A stretch of DNA of 64,000 nucleotides, from the NCBI GenBank assembly GCA_026874595.1, contig CM049318.1, forward strand, positions 6,837,741-6,901,740. Direction: 5' to 3'. The DNA comes from Sipunculus nudus (lineage: Eukaryota > Annelida > Sipuncula > Golfingiida > Sipunculidae). Of this stretch, positions 25,503 to 38,202 are shown piece by piece. Made by a program: the position numbers and the translations under genes. Below the pieces are notes generated by a model. That model saw only the letters and a list, made by a program, of their open reading frames with translations, searched no databases and was not told the origin of the DNA. Each line of letters begins with the position of its first letter. Within the stretch, counting starts at the first letter, position 1.

Positions 25503-26360
25503 TGTTACGAAACCTAATGACAACAGATCAGTCGTCGTGACGAGCAAAAAGTTTGTCATGGAGGTTAAAAAAATCATATTCTGTAACACTAGGCAGCCTG
25601 AAATGTCTAGGGGAATGAATAAAGAAGTCAGTGTTTTTTATTTGTTAACAAATAATTATAATTTATTCTTAAAACAATCCTAACATTACAATACACTAAA
25701 TCAATACAGTTACACAGTATAACACCGGTATAACAGTTAATCAATACAATTACACAATATAATGAATAAAGTGTACAGTACCAAATCGAGTGTCAGGATC
25801 CTAGGCTTTTCTGGATACCACCACTGTCACAGCTAAATAAGTCCTTTAAAACATATAATCTAGATGAACAGTTCCCGTGAATCTTCTCAGAAATTAATTG
25901 TCCAACGTAATCCCGAAAACAATATGTTGTAATCCAAAAGTGAATTTGTTGGTAGTTATCCAAAAGGCAAACTGGAGACTATAAAAATCTGTTACAAATT
26001 TCGAAAGAGATCTATAACTGTTGCAATCATCGGAAAGTTCCACAAACGGACTCACACTCTTCTGTGTCTGCAGGAATATTTCCCCCTCTCCTCCGGGCTC
26101 TAAACAAAGCCCCTATTAATAACTTTTTATCCGAAAATTTTAGAAATTGTAAGCTCCATAGAGCAATACACATGTTACAGGAACACACTTGAAATATCTA
26201 GAACAAAGAACGCTGTGTTTCTGTACATCAGACCCCACACATGGGCCGGCACCCGGCCAGGCGATGCTGCCATAGCAACGTACTATGCGTGCGCCACACG
26301 AACCAAATGTTAACAACTGATGGAAAAACCCTGCGCACAATAAAACAGACATCTGTAACA
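25503..26360 (-). mobile_element. Solo LTR, copy 1 (858 bp)
   Basis: Begins TGTTACG and ends TGTAACA on the + strand, flanked by the 4-bp target duplication ATGT (25499-25502, 26361-26364). It is homologous in opposite orientation to 45505-46170 and 53406-54737, so transcription would run on the minus strand. The shared TATA-like block upstream of AGGGGCTTTG lies near 26110. No primer-binding site or internal domain is attached, so this is a recombination product. A 4-bp duplication and TG...CA ends fit a Ty3/Gypsy-type LTR; the internal region is missing, so the superfamily is inferred. Confidence 0.88.
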
Positions 26361-26519
26361 ATGTGTGTGTGCGTGGTAAATCCTCGCTACATTTACTATA
26401 CACGTTTGCTGTGCTCTGTCCAACAAACGATTCTATCAGTGTCTATTTCTACGTTCTACGTTCTACGTTTTTCTACAAATGCGGTAGGCCCTTAACCTAA
26501 ACCAAGCAAACAAAAAACA

Positions 26520-27052
26520 ATTGTTTGGAGTTTTGCTTACTAGAAGGTTGTCTCTGGTGCTACTTATCTTTGTACAATGCATTCTACATGAAGTTGTTTT
26601 TGCTATAAACATAGTGTCATGTCCTAATATATTCACTGATCAAATATTTCCTGTTATTTATCTTATCATGTTTCTTGAAGGCTTGACTTTCTTACGACAT
26701 GACGTGATTGAATCGGAGGTCATGACAAACTCTTCCATCCATTTGTACTACATTGACGTTTACATCATTATTACCCCTCTAGACTCAAGGTCCGTATCAT
26801 TTCCTTGTTGCCATGCGACACATAGAGGGTGAACAATTTCAAGCACGACCAGAATACGTCAAAAGTCAAAATACCTGAGCACTGCCAGACTGCAAGGCTG
26901 ATTCTGTCAACAAGGTTTCATGCATGGGTCGAATGAATCATGACTTTCATTACTCTCCTCCACAGGAGGGAAAAATAAACTCCCCTGACAACTAGCAAAA
27001 TTTTGAAGTTAATGTTACAAATGGTGGTATGTAAATCTTATAAATACTTCTT

Positions 27053-27133
<81 letters not shown>

Positions 27134-28420
27134 ATTAAAGTACCATGTTCCATGGTAGATGATTTTAGCAGTTCCTTGACCATTTTTCAGAGTGAGAAAC
27201 AAACAAATTACAAAAATTGTTGAAATCATCACCTGTCATATAATTTAATATAGTATACATAATATTACTAAGCATGCTGTGATACATATGATTGAAATTT
27301 CAATTTCACCAAACACCAAATGAATATTATTTTTTAAAATTCCGGTTTTATTCTGGAAAATTGACGTTTTCATAGCTGAATTATTTGGAGTGATACTGAA
27401 GAGTCTAACAAAACAGTATTTCCGCTCACACACTGACATGCCCGTAAATCAGCACAGACCCATTGTGAGCTGATCAACGACAATACAAGTGTACCTCATC
27501 TCTGACTCAAATAACCCGTCACTGCCCGGTTCAGGGATGTGCTTCAACGGCTCCACCTTAGAATCATGCAAAGGGACCTACCGGGCCAAAAAGAGATGGC
27601 TCAAGAAATATAAAATGAGCTGTTTAGAAGAAATCTGTGAAACGTTCATGCTCTGTGCCCCGTCTCTGCGATCAATAATATTGTGTTGCTAATTTCAACA
27701 CAAGGACTCGAATATTCACAAAATCATCCAGAAATTCCGACCTTTAATTCCAGTAAGTTTCTTCTTCCAAGCAATATAGATGCCTATCCTAACCTACATT
27801 TTCAAATAAAATTAGGCCATATCTATGTCGGTCACAACTTATAATGCAATTACGCAATCACTGGTGTATCCAGAACCCAATAGGGGGAGGGGTAAGAATT
27901 TTTTCCACCGGGAGTTTTGCCGACTTTTGGGCTTGCATTCCTTTATTCAGTGCATTCAGCATGAAGTTGCTTTGTTTAAAAAAAAATGCCTGGCGTCATT
28001 GATCAAATATTTCCTGTTAATTATCTTATCATGTTTCTTGATGGCTTGACTTATCTAACGACACGACGTGTCGAAGGTAATGACAAACTATTCCCACCCA
28101 TTTACACGAATTATATTGACGTAAACATCATTGTTACCCCTCTAGACTCAAGGTCCGTATCATTCGTTGCTGTCACACGGTAAATTAAGTGTGAACCATT
28201 ACTGACACGACCAGACTACGTGCAAAGTCAAAATACAGGAGCACTGCCAGCCTTCAAGGCTGATTCTGTCAACAAGGCCTCGTGCATGGCGTCGAATGAA
28301 TGATGACCTTCAGTACTTTCCATCACAGGACTGAAAAATGAACTCCCCTGACAATTAGCAAAGTCTTGATTTTAATGTTACAAATTGTGGTATGAAAACT
28401 AATAAAAGCTACGTAGAGCC
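26520..28420 (+). repeat. X-Y-X tandem repeat array (left part)
   Basis: Block X (about 26630-27040) recurs at about 27990-28420, and block Y (about 27240-27900) lies between. Shared anchors are ATCAAATATTTCCTGTTA, CCCTCTAGACTCAAGGTCCG and CTGATTCTGTCAACAAGG for X, and GGGCCAAAAAGAGATGGCTC for Y. The period is about 1.36 kb. Frames inside (103 codons at 26521-26832, 67 codons at 27489-27692) are not conserved between copies, so the unit looks non-coding. The same X and Y blocks continue after 32828. Confidence 0.85.
27056..27130. repeat. (CT)n(AT)n compound microsatellite
   Basis: CT run to 27090 followed directly by an AT run to 27130. Confidence 0.97.
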
Positions 28421-28589
28421 GATTTTAGATATGTTATACATATACATGCAAGATCAATACCGAATACTGATTCATCTGAGGGAGTAGCCTAGTTATACAC
28501 CGAGTCTCTCTCTGTCTCTATCTCTCTCGCCAGAGCGCATATCATGTCAAAAGACATTTTCATGCAATACGCGGTTACGCGGGTCCACT

Positions 28590-31500
28590 ATAATCCCCAT
28601 TGATCCACCATATTCATTGTAACGCCTCTAAAGGAATTTTCTCTCTCAAAAGGAAGTCAAGGTTTTTAATCCCAATTCCACATAACTCCGCTTTCAATGC
28701 GAGGGCTTTTCAGTTTGGCCAGCACTTGGCATTGAGTGATGTAACCAAAGTTTGACAATTTTTTTATGGGTCACAAGTATGTTGATTTTTATACATTTAA
28801 TAATACCTTTCCATGAAAACCATGGTTTCAAAAGTTTGGTCAAGTCGTGTTTAATGAAGTTTTTCTTTTTCAAAAAGAAGCCCAACAACTCAATTATCAT
28901 TCGGGTTGGGTGGGTGTGGGGTATGTGGGGGGAGGGGGGGAGGGTTCACATAAATTTGATAAGGTCCGTTGTCTGTAGGAACGGTGAAACATTTCGCCAG
29001 TGCATCTTTAAATTGAAAACAAACTAGAATCTGTTGTCAGGGCGTACAGACCTCCACCATATTCTCCTTTAATATCAGTCATGTGTGAACACTGTCATGC
29101 TTAAGTAACACGAGTTCACCTTTCGAGTATAGCAGAACAAATAAATACGAATGGGTGGCTTCCACGCGGGGACAAAGGAATGGTCCTTTGTCATAATGGT
29201 TTATAAGAAAATATATAACGTCGTGATTCTTATTACCTCCAAAATGAAATAGACTTTTGATAAGTCTTTACCCTGACCCTCTACAAATGTTCAGCATAAT
29301 ATTTGTCGCCTGTCACGCTTTTACAAGAGGCGACCTGTAAACCCATCTGAGCCCCATTTCCATTATATCGCCTGTTAAGGAATTTTACTCTGTCAAAAGG
29401 AAGTAAAGATTTTAAAGTCAAGCGCGGATCACATGTCCACATGAATCTTTTAATACAGAGCACTTTTCTGTTGAGTGGACACAAAAGAGCTGTGACCCTT
29501 AACACGATCACCGTTTTATAGATTTACAGTTATGTTGAATTTTATACATTAAGATGTATCTTTCCAGGATAACCATGCTTTTAATAGCTCGACCGATTTA
29601 TAGGTTGTTTGATTTTTTTTTCAAAAGGAAGCCCGGGGGGGGGGGGGGATTGCACACACTTGTAAGGGTCCTCAACCCTTGGGGACTTTGAAATGTTTCA
29701 TGTTAAACATTTTTATGGTTCAGAAACATGGGTTCACCAGGCGAGTGGCAGAAAGAACTGCATACCAATGGGCGGCTTCTACTCGAAGACAAAGGAATAA
29801 TCCCTTATAATTATTCCTTTGTGGTATTGTGATTATGGTACTTAAAAAAATATTAAGGTGATTCCGATTCCCTCCAAAAAAGTGATTGATTACGGATGCA
29901 GTTTTACTCAACCCCTCTACAAATTTTCAGCAAAATCTGTATATTACATGCGTTAATTTGCTGAAAGACAATGCAACGAACCAAGGCTGAAGTGGTTTCT
30001 TTGCTAAATGCTTTCATCGAAATTTATCAACCTGCTTTCTTTTTATCTGGGAGAGTTGTTAATTTTGCATCAGACCTGCTTATTCAATGACAATTTACAG
30101 TACTTAAACCAAAAATTTAATACTGTCTTTTTCAGATTGGCAGCTATACGTTTCGCGTACAAGATACTTCAACGACATATGCATGTGTATACAAATAACG
30201 CATGTGCCTGTAAACATGCCTTAGACTATACCCCCAACTGACTACACTGAATAAACATCGTGTTTCACGATATCGCCTGAGCTTCAAGTAATAAAATGGA
30301 TCTTCATATAATTTCACGGTATAGAATGCATCCTTATACAATCGTTATTGCTATCATAATTCCCAAACAATGAAGCTGTCGGACCTAAGTTGTTTATCGG
30401 AAAAAACTTCTCACTTAAAAAATTCGTACGCCCTGTATATGCCTCACGTCTCTTTCCAAAATTATTATTTTTTTTATTTCTGGAAAAGAATATTATTTTG
30501 GTGGAGGGTGTTCCTGGAGAATTCTAGCAGAATTTATCTTGATATCATATTAGTGAAACACATGACAAAAGTTCCTGAAAAACCTTAAGGTTAAAATATG
30601 CGTCGTTTAGTTCCTGTCGGGCGGTTTCGACACGGAGTGTACAAAGGAACGGTCTTTTGTCAAAATTGTGTATAAGAGAATTTAAATTGTGATGATTATG
30701 ATTACCCCCAAACTTTATTGGGCTATTGATAACCCTTACCCCGTAAAAAATGTTAAGCAAACACCGTACATAAATTTTTGCGTTAATTCATCCTTCCTTG
30801 CCACAGACTTGCACCGAAAGATATTAACCTGCCTTTTATCTGGGAGAGTTGTCAGTTTTCTATTTAACCTTTGCTTATTCTATGCCAATTTACAAAGCTC
30901 AGGAAAAACTCATATAATACATTCGGAATACTTTTAACAATATATGTCTTTTCACTTTGGCAGCTGTTCGTTTTCGGGTGTAAGAACCTTCGAAGCCTTA
31001 TATGTGTAAATAAAACTCAACTGACAACTAAAAACATTGTTTTCCTGAATTCATAGCTTAATTCTTTTACAAATTATCTTTCTTTCATAAACTTTCACTT
31101 TGCTATAGTCATAAAATTCCTTCAAATTATTGTCACAGTAGGTGGCCTCTATATACAATCATTATATCTATTGAATCGTCATCACTTCAGCATTGATGAT
31201 GTCACACCCACGTTGTTTATCTCACCAAAAATTAGTAAACCCTATATTTAGCTGATGTCTTTTTCAAACATATATAATTTCTTTATTAACACAATTTACC
31301 ATTTTTTGCTAATAGTATTAGGGGAGGGGTAAGTAAACCACATTTAAACAAATGACCCATGGGCAATGACGCTCAGCTGAATTTGACTGGGTGCTCATAT
31401 CTTTTATTTATGTTATATATAGTATGTGAGAATAGCATATGGCTAATGATACCATGTTGTACACGGACGGAATAAAACAAGTTTTTTTTATATTCTGCAC

Positions 31501-32827
31501 TTTGCCATGTGTTATAATAATTAAGTTTCTTAAAAGAAGGAATTTAGTGCATTAAGTTATTAATTTTAGGACTCAAGTAGACTTGTCAAGGACCCCCCCC
31601 CTGGATTTTACAATGGAAGGTTCAAAGGAAATACAATATGTAACCTGTCTGGGCGCTCAAAATCACGTTTTTGGTCCGTAGCTCGCAGAATACAGGTCAC
31701 CATGACCTTTTTTCTGGTTCCCAATGATATTTTCCAAGGATCTCCCCGATGTAATGTTTGGAGAATCCGGGCCTAATGGATACAAAGTGTGCCCGTCTGA
31801 CTCCTAAAATATTCATGCTTCAAGCCAGTAGCTCGCAGAATATAGGTCACTATGACCTAATTTAAAAACTTCAAAGGAGATTTGCCCAGGACCTAGGCCT
31901 TATGCATACAATTTGTACGAATCTGACGTTCAAGGGGCTCAAGTCATGCTTTTGGCCTGTAACTGGCGGGTGTCCATTAGGATTTGCCAAGATCTCCCTG
32001 GATGTTGTGTTAGAAGGACTGATGGCTTAAGGATACAATGTGTGCCCTATCTGAATATGTTTGACATGCATTACAAGAAATAATAAACTTAATTAATGGA
32101 TTCAAAGGAGCTGGCCACGGACCTCCCTTGTTTTACAGAAGAAGGTTCCAAGGAAATTAATTACAATTTGTACCCTGTCTGTCTTGGTGCTAAGATTCAT
32201 ATTTATGGCTCATAGCTCAAATAGTACAGCATACTGTGTACCATGACCCAATTTCAGGTTTCAAAAGAGATTTGCCCTGAACCTCCCTGGATGTTGCGGC
32301 AGAAGGTTTCAAAATGTATTTGTTAAACGTCCCAGATTTTGCTTAGGAAGATGCTAGGCCTAACAGATGCGTGTGCCCATCTGACATTCAGGGTGCTCAT
32401 ATGACATTTTTTTACTATAGGTCACAGAATATAGGTCACAATAAACTAATATCATGTCTCAAATGATATTTGCCCAGGACCTCCCTGAATGTTACGTTAG
32501 AGAATTCTTGGTCTTATTGATGTAATTTGTGCCCCGTGTGACTGTCTGGGTTCTTAAAATCAGGTTATCGGTCCGTAGCTTGCAGAATAAAGGTTCCCAT
32601 GACCTAATTTCAGGTTTCAGATTTGCCTCCATATAGTTTCTCGGTCTAACGGTTACGATTTGCGACGGGCAAAGGGTGATCGCTATAGCTCCGATGACTA
32701 AAAGTCAGCTGAGCTTAAAAGAACTCGCGAAAAGCTCAGGATTAAAATATGCGACATTTAATCCTTACAAGCTCAATAAAAAATTGTTTATCTTAGAAAA
32801 CCGTGGATTTTCCACGCGTGCAGCTAG
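28590..32827 (+). mobile_element. Helitron-like element, second family, copy 1 (5' end unresolved)
   Basis: The 3' end has the hairpin CCGTGG-ATTTT-CCACG at 32801-32816, then CGTGCAG and CTAG (32824-32827), followed by T. The same terminal hairpin and CTAG occur inverted at 50536-50562 with a different flank, so this is a mobile 3' end. The body contains about 760-bp internally repeated units (about 28590-29350, then 29350 onward, with a partial third copy near 30590-30940) homologous to the minus-strand copy at 50536-52460. It ends in a minisatellite block. No RepHel coding was found. It interrupts the X/Y array between an X and a Y block. The left boundary is approximate because no clear A/TC start could be fixed. 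Confidence 0.72.
31590..32660 (+). repeat. Degenerate tandem block near the Helitron 3' end (unit about 150 bp)
   Basis: Recurring anchors are TAGCTCGCAGAATA-AGGTCACCATGACC, TTTGCCCAGGACCTCCCTGG and TACAATTTGTRCCC-GTCTG. Roughly six to seven diverged copies are present. Confidence 0.75.
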
Positions 32828-34677
32828 TAAAACTTAATATAGTATACATGATTTTACCATGCATGCTGTGATACATGTGCGAGTGTAATTGTGATAGGAA
32901 AGTGATTAAAATTTCATTTTTTTTATTAAGACAAACACAAAATAAATATCATTCCTTAAAATTCCTGTTTTATTCTGGAAACTTGACTTTTCCTTGCTGA
33001 ACGATTTGGAGTGATACAGAAAAGCATAAAAAAACAGTATATTCGCTCATACACTGACATGTCAGTAAATCAGTACAGACCCAATATGAGGAGATGAACG
33101 TCATTAAACATACGACTCTTCTCTAAAGCAGATAACCCGTCACTGCTCGGGTCAGGTCTGTGCTTCAACGGGGCCACCTCAGAAACATTCAAAGGGACCT
33201 ACCGGGCCAAAAAGAGATGGCTCAAGAAAAAATAGCTATATAGAAGAAATATGTGAAATGTTCATGCTCTGTGCCCCGTCTCGGCGATCAATAATATTGC
33301 GTTGCTTACTTTAACATAAGGACTCGATAAGTGACCAAATCATCCAGCAATTCCGTCCTTTAATTCCAGTAACTTGCTTCAATTCCAGTAAGCTTCTTCC
33401 AAGCAACATAGATGCCTGTCCTGACCAACAAGTTGCTTCTTCCAAGCAATATAGATGTCTGTCCTGACTCACAGTTTCAATTAAACTTAGTACATATCTG
33501 AATTTATGAGGCAATGATGCAATTTCTTTTTACAATCACTGGTGGATCCAGAACCCAATTGGGGGGGGGGGGGGGGGAGGGCAAGATTTTTATACCGGTA
33601 GTTTTGCCTACTTCAAGGTTGCCTTTTGTGGTTGCATTTCTTTATCCAGCTGGCGTCATGTCCACGTAAATTCATTGAAATATATTTCCTGTTAATTATC
33701 TTATCATGTTTCTTGATGGCTTTACTATCTAACTACTCGACGTGATTGAGCCGGAGGTAATGACAAACAATTTCCACCCATTTGCACGAATTCTATTGAT
33801 GTTAACATCATTGTTACCCCTTTAGACTCAAGGTCCGTATAATTCCTTGCTGTCGCCCGATAAATAAAGTCTGAACCATTACTAACACGACCAGAATACG
33901 CGAAAGTCAAAATACAGGAGCACTGCCAGACTGCAAGGCTGCAAGGCTGATTTTGTCAACAAGGCCTCATGCATGGCGTAGAAAGAATCTTTCGGTACTC
34001 TCCAGCACACAAAAATGAACTCCCCTGCCATTAGCAAAATCTTGAATTTATTGTTACAAATAGTGGAATGTAAAATCTATGAAATAGAAATTCATGTTTT
34101 TAATATGAAAACTTATACATGACATTTTCCTGGCTGAATGACTTTGGACTTATACTGAAGAATATATAAATAACCAGCATCTCAGCCCATGCGCTGACAT
34201 GTCTGTAAATCAATACAGACCCAATATGAGCTGATGAACGACCTTACAAAGAGCAGCTCTTCTCTGAAGCAGATAACCCGTCACTGGCTGGATCAGGCCC
34301 ATGCTTTTACACGGCCACTTTTCAAGCATTCAACGGGACCTGCAGGAACAATAAGAGACGGCTCGAGAAAAAATGAGCTATTTTGCAGAAATGAGCAAAT
34401 TGTTCATGCTGTATACCCCGTTTCTGCGATCAATAAAAATTGTGTTGCTTATTTTAGCACAAGTAGTCTGATTGGTTCCAACATTGTCCAGAACTTACGT
34501 GCTTTAACAGGGGCGTAGCCAGGATTAAGGGAGGGGAGGGGGCCATGATCAGTTGCGGAGCCAGGAAATCGAAAACCGGGGGGGGGGGGGGGGGGCGCTA
34601 ATATGCATGTATGGGTACTATGAAAATAGTTATATATACGTGTATATCCACGTATATACATATATATATATTTATTG

Positions 34678-34679
<2 letters not shown>

Positions 34680-34721
<42 letters not shown>

Positions 34722-34732
34722 AATATTATCAT
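34680..34732. repeat. (TTA)n microsatellite
   Basis: About 17 trinucleotide copies inside the TIR element. Confidence 0.95.
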
Positions 34733-34849
34733 TTTCAAACAAGTCAATGGCGCAAAGGCACATTTACATTTGTAACTTGCAAAATATTATCTTTTAAATG
34801 TAATGCTCGGAGTGAAATAACTGATATGTTGAAGTCTTATGGTAAACTC

Positions 34850-34960
34850 TACCGGGTTTCGTGGTCTCGACAGCAAACAGGACTCCTAAGAGCACAGACC
34901 GCAAGTTCGAGTACCGGTGTCACCAGACCCGTGTGATTGTTAAGGTTCGACCCTAACCAG
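34850..34960 (+). mobile_element. Degraded tRNA-like (SINE-like) remnant
   Basis: GTGGTCTCGACAGC ... GCAAGTTCGAGTACC resembles spaced A and B boxes but with several mismatches and no clear tail. Confidence 0.3.
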
Positions 34961-35220
34961 GGCCTGTTGTTCTGCAGCTGTTCTGCAGCTGATCATAAAT
35001 ATCCTTATACTAACTAACAAATTTGAAAGTAATAAACTGCAGATAACTTTAATAATATCTATTTAATAATTAATAAAAAAATATACAAAAACAAAATGAA
35101 AAAAAAAAAAAAATTAATCACGAAAATTGGGAAATTAGATAAAATGAGATATATTGCAGCTCAACAGGGGGCCGGTGCCGAAGGTGCCCCCTTTGGATCT
35201 GCCGCTGATAGCAAAGGCAA

Positions 35221-35223
<3 letters not shown>

Positions 35224-35283
<60 letters not shown>
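35224..35283. repeat. (TA)n microsatellite
   Basis: Pure TA run near the right end of the TIR element. Confidence 0.97.
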
Positions 35284-35286
<3 letters not shown>

Positions 35287-35499
35287 TTAGGTGAAACTTC
35301 GAAAGGACGGCGAGTACTGGATGCGACCAGGGGGGGGGGGGGGCCATGGCCCCCTGCGGCCCCCCTCTGGCTACGCCCCTGCTTTAATTACAATAATTTG
35401 CCCGTTGCAAGCAATAAAGCTTCTTGTCCTGGCTAAATATACACAGACCTCCCCTAAAATAAGGACATACCTGACTCTTTTGATCATAAAACAATAGCG

Positions 35500-37140
35500 C
35501 ATTTCTTTTCGCAGTCACTGGCGGATCGTGAAACTTATGTGGGGAACAAAGGGGTTTTTTTCCCAGCGAAGCGCGACTGTCGAGGGCAAGTGACGGCTCA
35601 GGAGGTTGGGTGTGGGAGGAGGTGATCGCTTTGTGCGGTGTGCATTTATAAAAATTTTGTTAAAAATAAGGCAATAATAACGCTATTTGGGTATAAATTA
35701 AAATGAACTAGTACGGCTTCAGAAAGCAACAAGAGGTAAAAATGATGGCCCTAAAAATTTATGTTTAAAATCTGAATAAAATTTTTTAGAATGAGCGTTT
35801 AATGATCGAGTAACACTATGACGTAGAATCATGTGAATCCTGTCATGTTATCAGTCATTTAGGAATTTCATTAACTTCTGAAAGAATGTATTACATTCCT
35901 ATCTGAGAAACTTTGCAACACGGATTGCAAATGATAACCATATTTAATGATGAAATGACATTGATTTAATGACGTGAAGGGGTGATATAACATGGTAGCC
36001 CCCATCCCAGACCAAGCTCTCTCCCCCTCTCTCGTTGTCTTATCCCCCCCCCCCCCCCCACACACGCACACCTCTACACATTCTCTATCTCTATATCTAT
36101 TTGACCTGAATGTCATGAATTTCGTCACTGCGACCATTACATTATGCGATAATAATTTCAGTATTAACATTTATGACAATCCAGTGAGGCACTTGACATA
36201 TGCAATATAAAATTTTTTCTCAATATCAGATGAATAACTGAAAAAATCCATGAAGAATATAATAGAATATATATAAGCATTTATATTTTTACATGCATTA
36301 TGTCTATTTAAATTAAATATATATTTTTACAGATATATGTTTTATTTGATATAATCAGTTGAGGCCAAAGGGAAATTAGATTAAGCTTACCCATTTGTTT
36401 AACATTCTTGTTTCTCTGTTATTTTTGCTTACTTTTAAATCACAAAGACACTTTGTAAATGGTTAAATGGCTTTTCCCATTAAACGGCGTGTCCGCCATA
36501 TTGTGATGTATGCCTCAAAGCTTTCAAATAATAGAAGTTCAGACAGAAAGTGAATTGAATAATGGTTTGTTTTTTGTTGGTTTGATTTTCGTTCTTTCTA
36601 ATCCTTTACCTTTCAATTACACCACTTGAAGTGTTTTCTTTGTGTTGATTATCAACCTAAAATCGGCCTCAAGTACTTTGTTAACAAGGTTCTCTTTGTG
36701 TTGATATAAGTCAAATATGATAAATAATCCCTACAAAAGAACACAGAGATACAAGTAAAAACTAAAGATGACAACAGTATATTGAAATATAACTACAATA
36801 ATTTAAGGATTCGCGCAATTAAATGTGTATTCAGACTACCATTTTCAGCCTATTTTAACATCTGAAAAATAAAGGATCAGTTGACTGATTTAGAAAATTC
36901 TCACTCAGTTTTATTGGGATTAACGTCCAGTTGGATATGCATATATAATAATGTGCGATAAAGTATTATTTTTAAAGAGAAATATAAGACGCCATCGATA
37001 CATTGGCGAATCGGTTAATTGACCTTTCCTGTCACACTATCGACACCTGTCGGCGACGATTGACACTGATTGTTTGGGTCCGATGTATGAACAAAAAAAA
37101 GATCACATGTTGATTTATCTCAGATGATGAAACCTCGTGA
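35500..37140. other. Intergenic, low complexity
   Basis: AT-rich sequence with a poly-C/CACA tract at about 36043-36070. No gene is recognised. Open frames around the C tract on both strands (35871-36210) are products of the low-complexity run. Confidence 0.5.
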
Positions 37141-37154
37141 CCCTACCTATTTTT

Positions 37155-37600
37155 GTCCCCCGCATCCGCGGAGCGGGGGACATTGTTTTGGGTTTGTCTG
37201 TCCGTCTGTCTGTCTGTCTCACTGTCCGTCTCAGGTTTTCGTTTCCTGCTTTTTATAACTTTCCTAAATGTTATCCGATGTCATTCAAATTGTGGTCATT
37301 GATTGTTCTCATGCTTACCTTGGTTTGGATTTGTTTTGAAGTGTCTGGCTTTTGTCCGTCGGTCTGTCTGTCACTCTGTCAGTTTGTCAGGTTTTCGTTT
37401 CTGTGGGATAACTTTCCTAAATATTATCCGATTTCATTCAAATTTTGGTCAGTGATTGCTCTCATGCATACCCTGGTTGGGATTTTTTTTTTTTGGTATC
37501 TGTCTTCTGTCTGTCTGTCTGTCACTCTGTCTGTCTGTCCTTTATCAAGCATGAAAAACAACAAGATCCCAAAGCGGGGGACATTAATTCCACGAATTTG
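37155..37600. repeat. GCGGGGGACATT-type element with (TGTC)-rich body
   Basis: It opens with a palindromic stem, CCCCCGC ATCCGCGGA GCGGGGG, then ACATTG. Two to three diverged copies of a body follow (GTCTGTCTGTC..., TTTTCGTTTC, TAACTTTCCTAAATATTATC), and it closes with GCGGGGGACATTAAT near 37575. The 160-codon open frame across it is a by-product of the CTG/TCT repeats. I know similar GC-stem repeats as dispersed in mollusc genomes, but no family name is claimed. Confidence 0.7.
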
Positions 37601-37951
37601 CTTGTTGTTAGTGTATTGACGTTACTGTATAAGTAATAATTTGTCTTTCATTACATTGTTTTCGGTGCATGGGCCCTTGGCAATAAGGCAAATATTACCA
37701 TATTGACAGAATTTGAAAAAAAATTATTTAAAATATAGTATTCATAATAACTAATGCCAGGCACTCACTTTGGCTGATAAGATATCTCTCGGTAGTCTAT
37801 GGGTGTCTTTACGGTGTGCAAATACAATAACAGTCTAGTGTACATATACTTAAAAACATCGATGTTATTTTCCAGGAAATTCTTATTAATACAGAATAAT
37901 TAATCCCAACTTAAAAAAATCAGTATCCTAGCAAGCAAAATCCAGTAGAAC

Positions 37952-38202
37952 TCATATGTAAGTGTATCTTCTGACGTAGTAATACCAGTTTGGTGCGGCA
38001 CTCCATGACCCGTCAAGATCATCTGTGACGTCATAAAGCTGACAAATTCTTGTTACCAAAGAGAAACTGAACGCAAAGCAAAAGTTAGAGCCATAGCAAA
38101 AGGTGGCGCATTGTAATCTGCTTCTGACTGTGGCGACATCTGTAGGTGACCTATAAGGTAGTTGACCTTTTGCAAGCAGGTACCAAGATGCCTCGAGTCT
38201 TA
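37952..38202 (-). CDS. Paralog A exon 3 (second PAN-like domain, terminal)
   Basis: 251 bp after a pyrimidine-rich acceptor ending TTTTTCAG; ends in TGA. Same length and phase as exon 3 of paralog B. Confidence 0.82.

Larger units (their letters stand above)
34509..35380. mobile_element. hAT-like TIR element, 872 bp, non-autonomous
   Basis: A perfect 14-bp terminal inverted repeat, AGGGGCGTAGCCAG at the left and CTGGCTACGCCCCT at the right, continues inward as G-rich sequence on both sides. The flanks are an 8-bp target duplication with one mismatch (GCTTTAAC 34501-34508, GCTTTAAT 35381-35388). The unoccupied site is visible in the other Y blocks (CCTTTAATTCCAG near 27745 and 33360). No transposase is encoded. 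The interior holds two low-complexity tracts and a degraded tRNA-like segment. TIR sequence and duplication length point to hAT; the superfamily is inferred. Confidence 0.8.
32828..35500 (+). repeat. Y-X-Y tandem repeat array (right part)
   Basis: Y at about 32835-33560, X at about 33650-34080 and Y again at about 34100-35480, where the last copy is split by the TIR element at 34509-35380. The array continues the left part across the Helitron-like insertion. Confidence 0.82.

Noticed and set aside
34449-34763. Minus-strand frame with poly-Asn
   Set aside because: Translation of the (TTA)n microsatellite and poly-G run.
37137-37619. 160-codon frame rich in CLSVCLSV
   Set aside because: Produced by TGTC repeats within the GC-stem element; no start context or domain.
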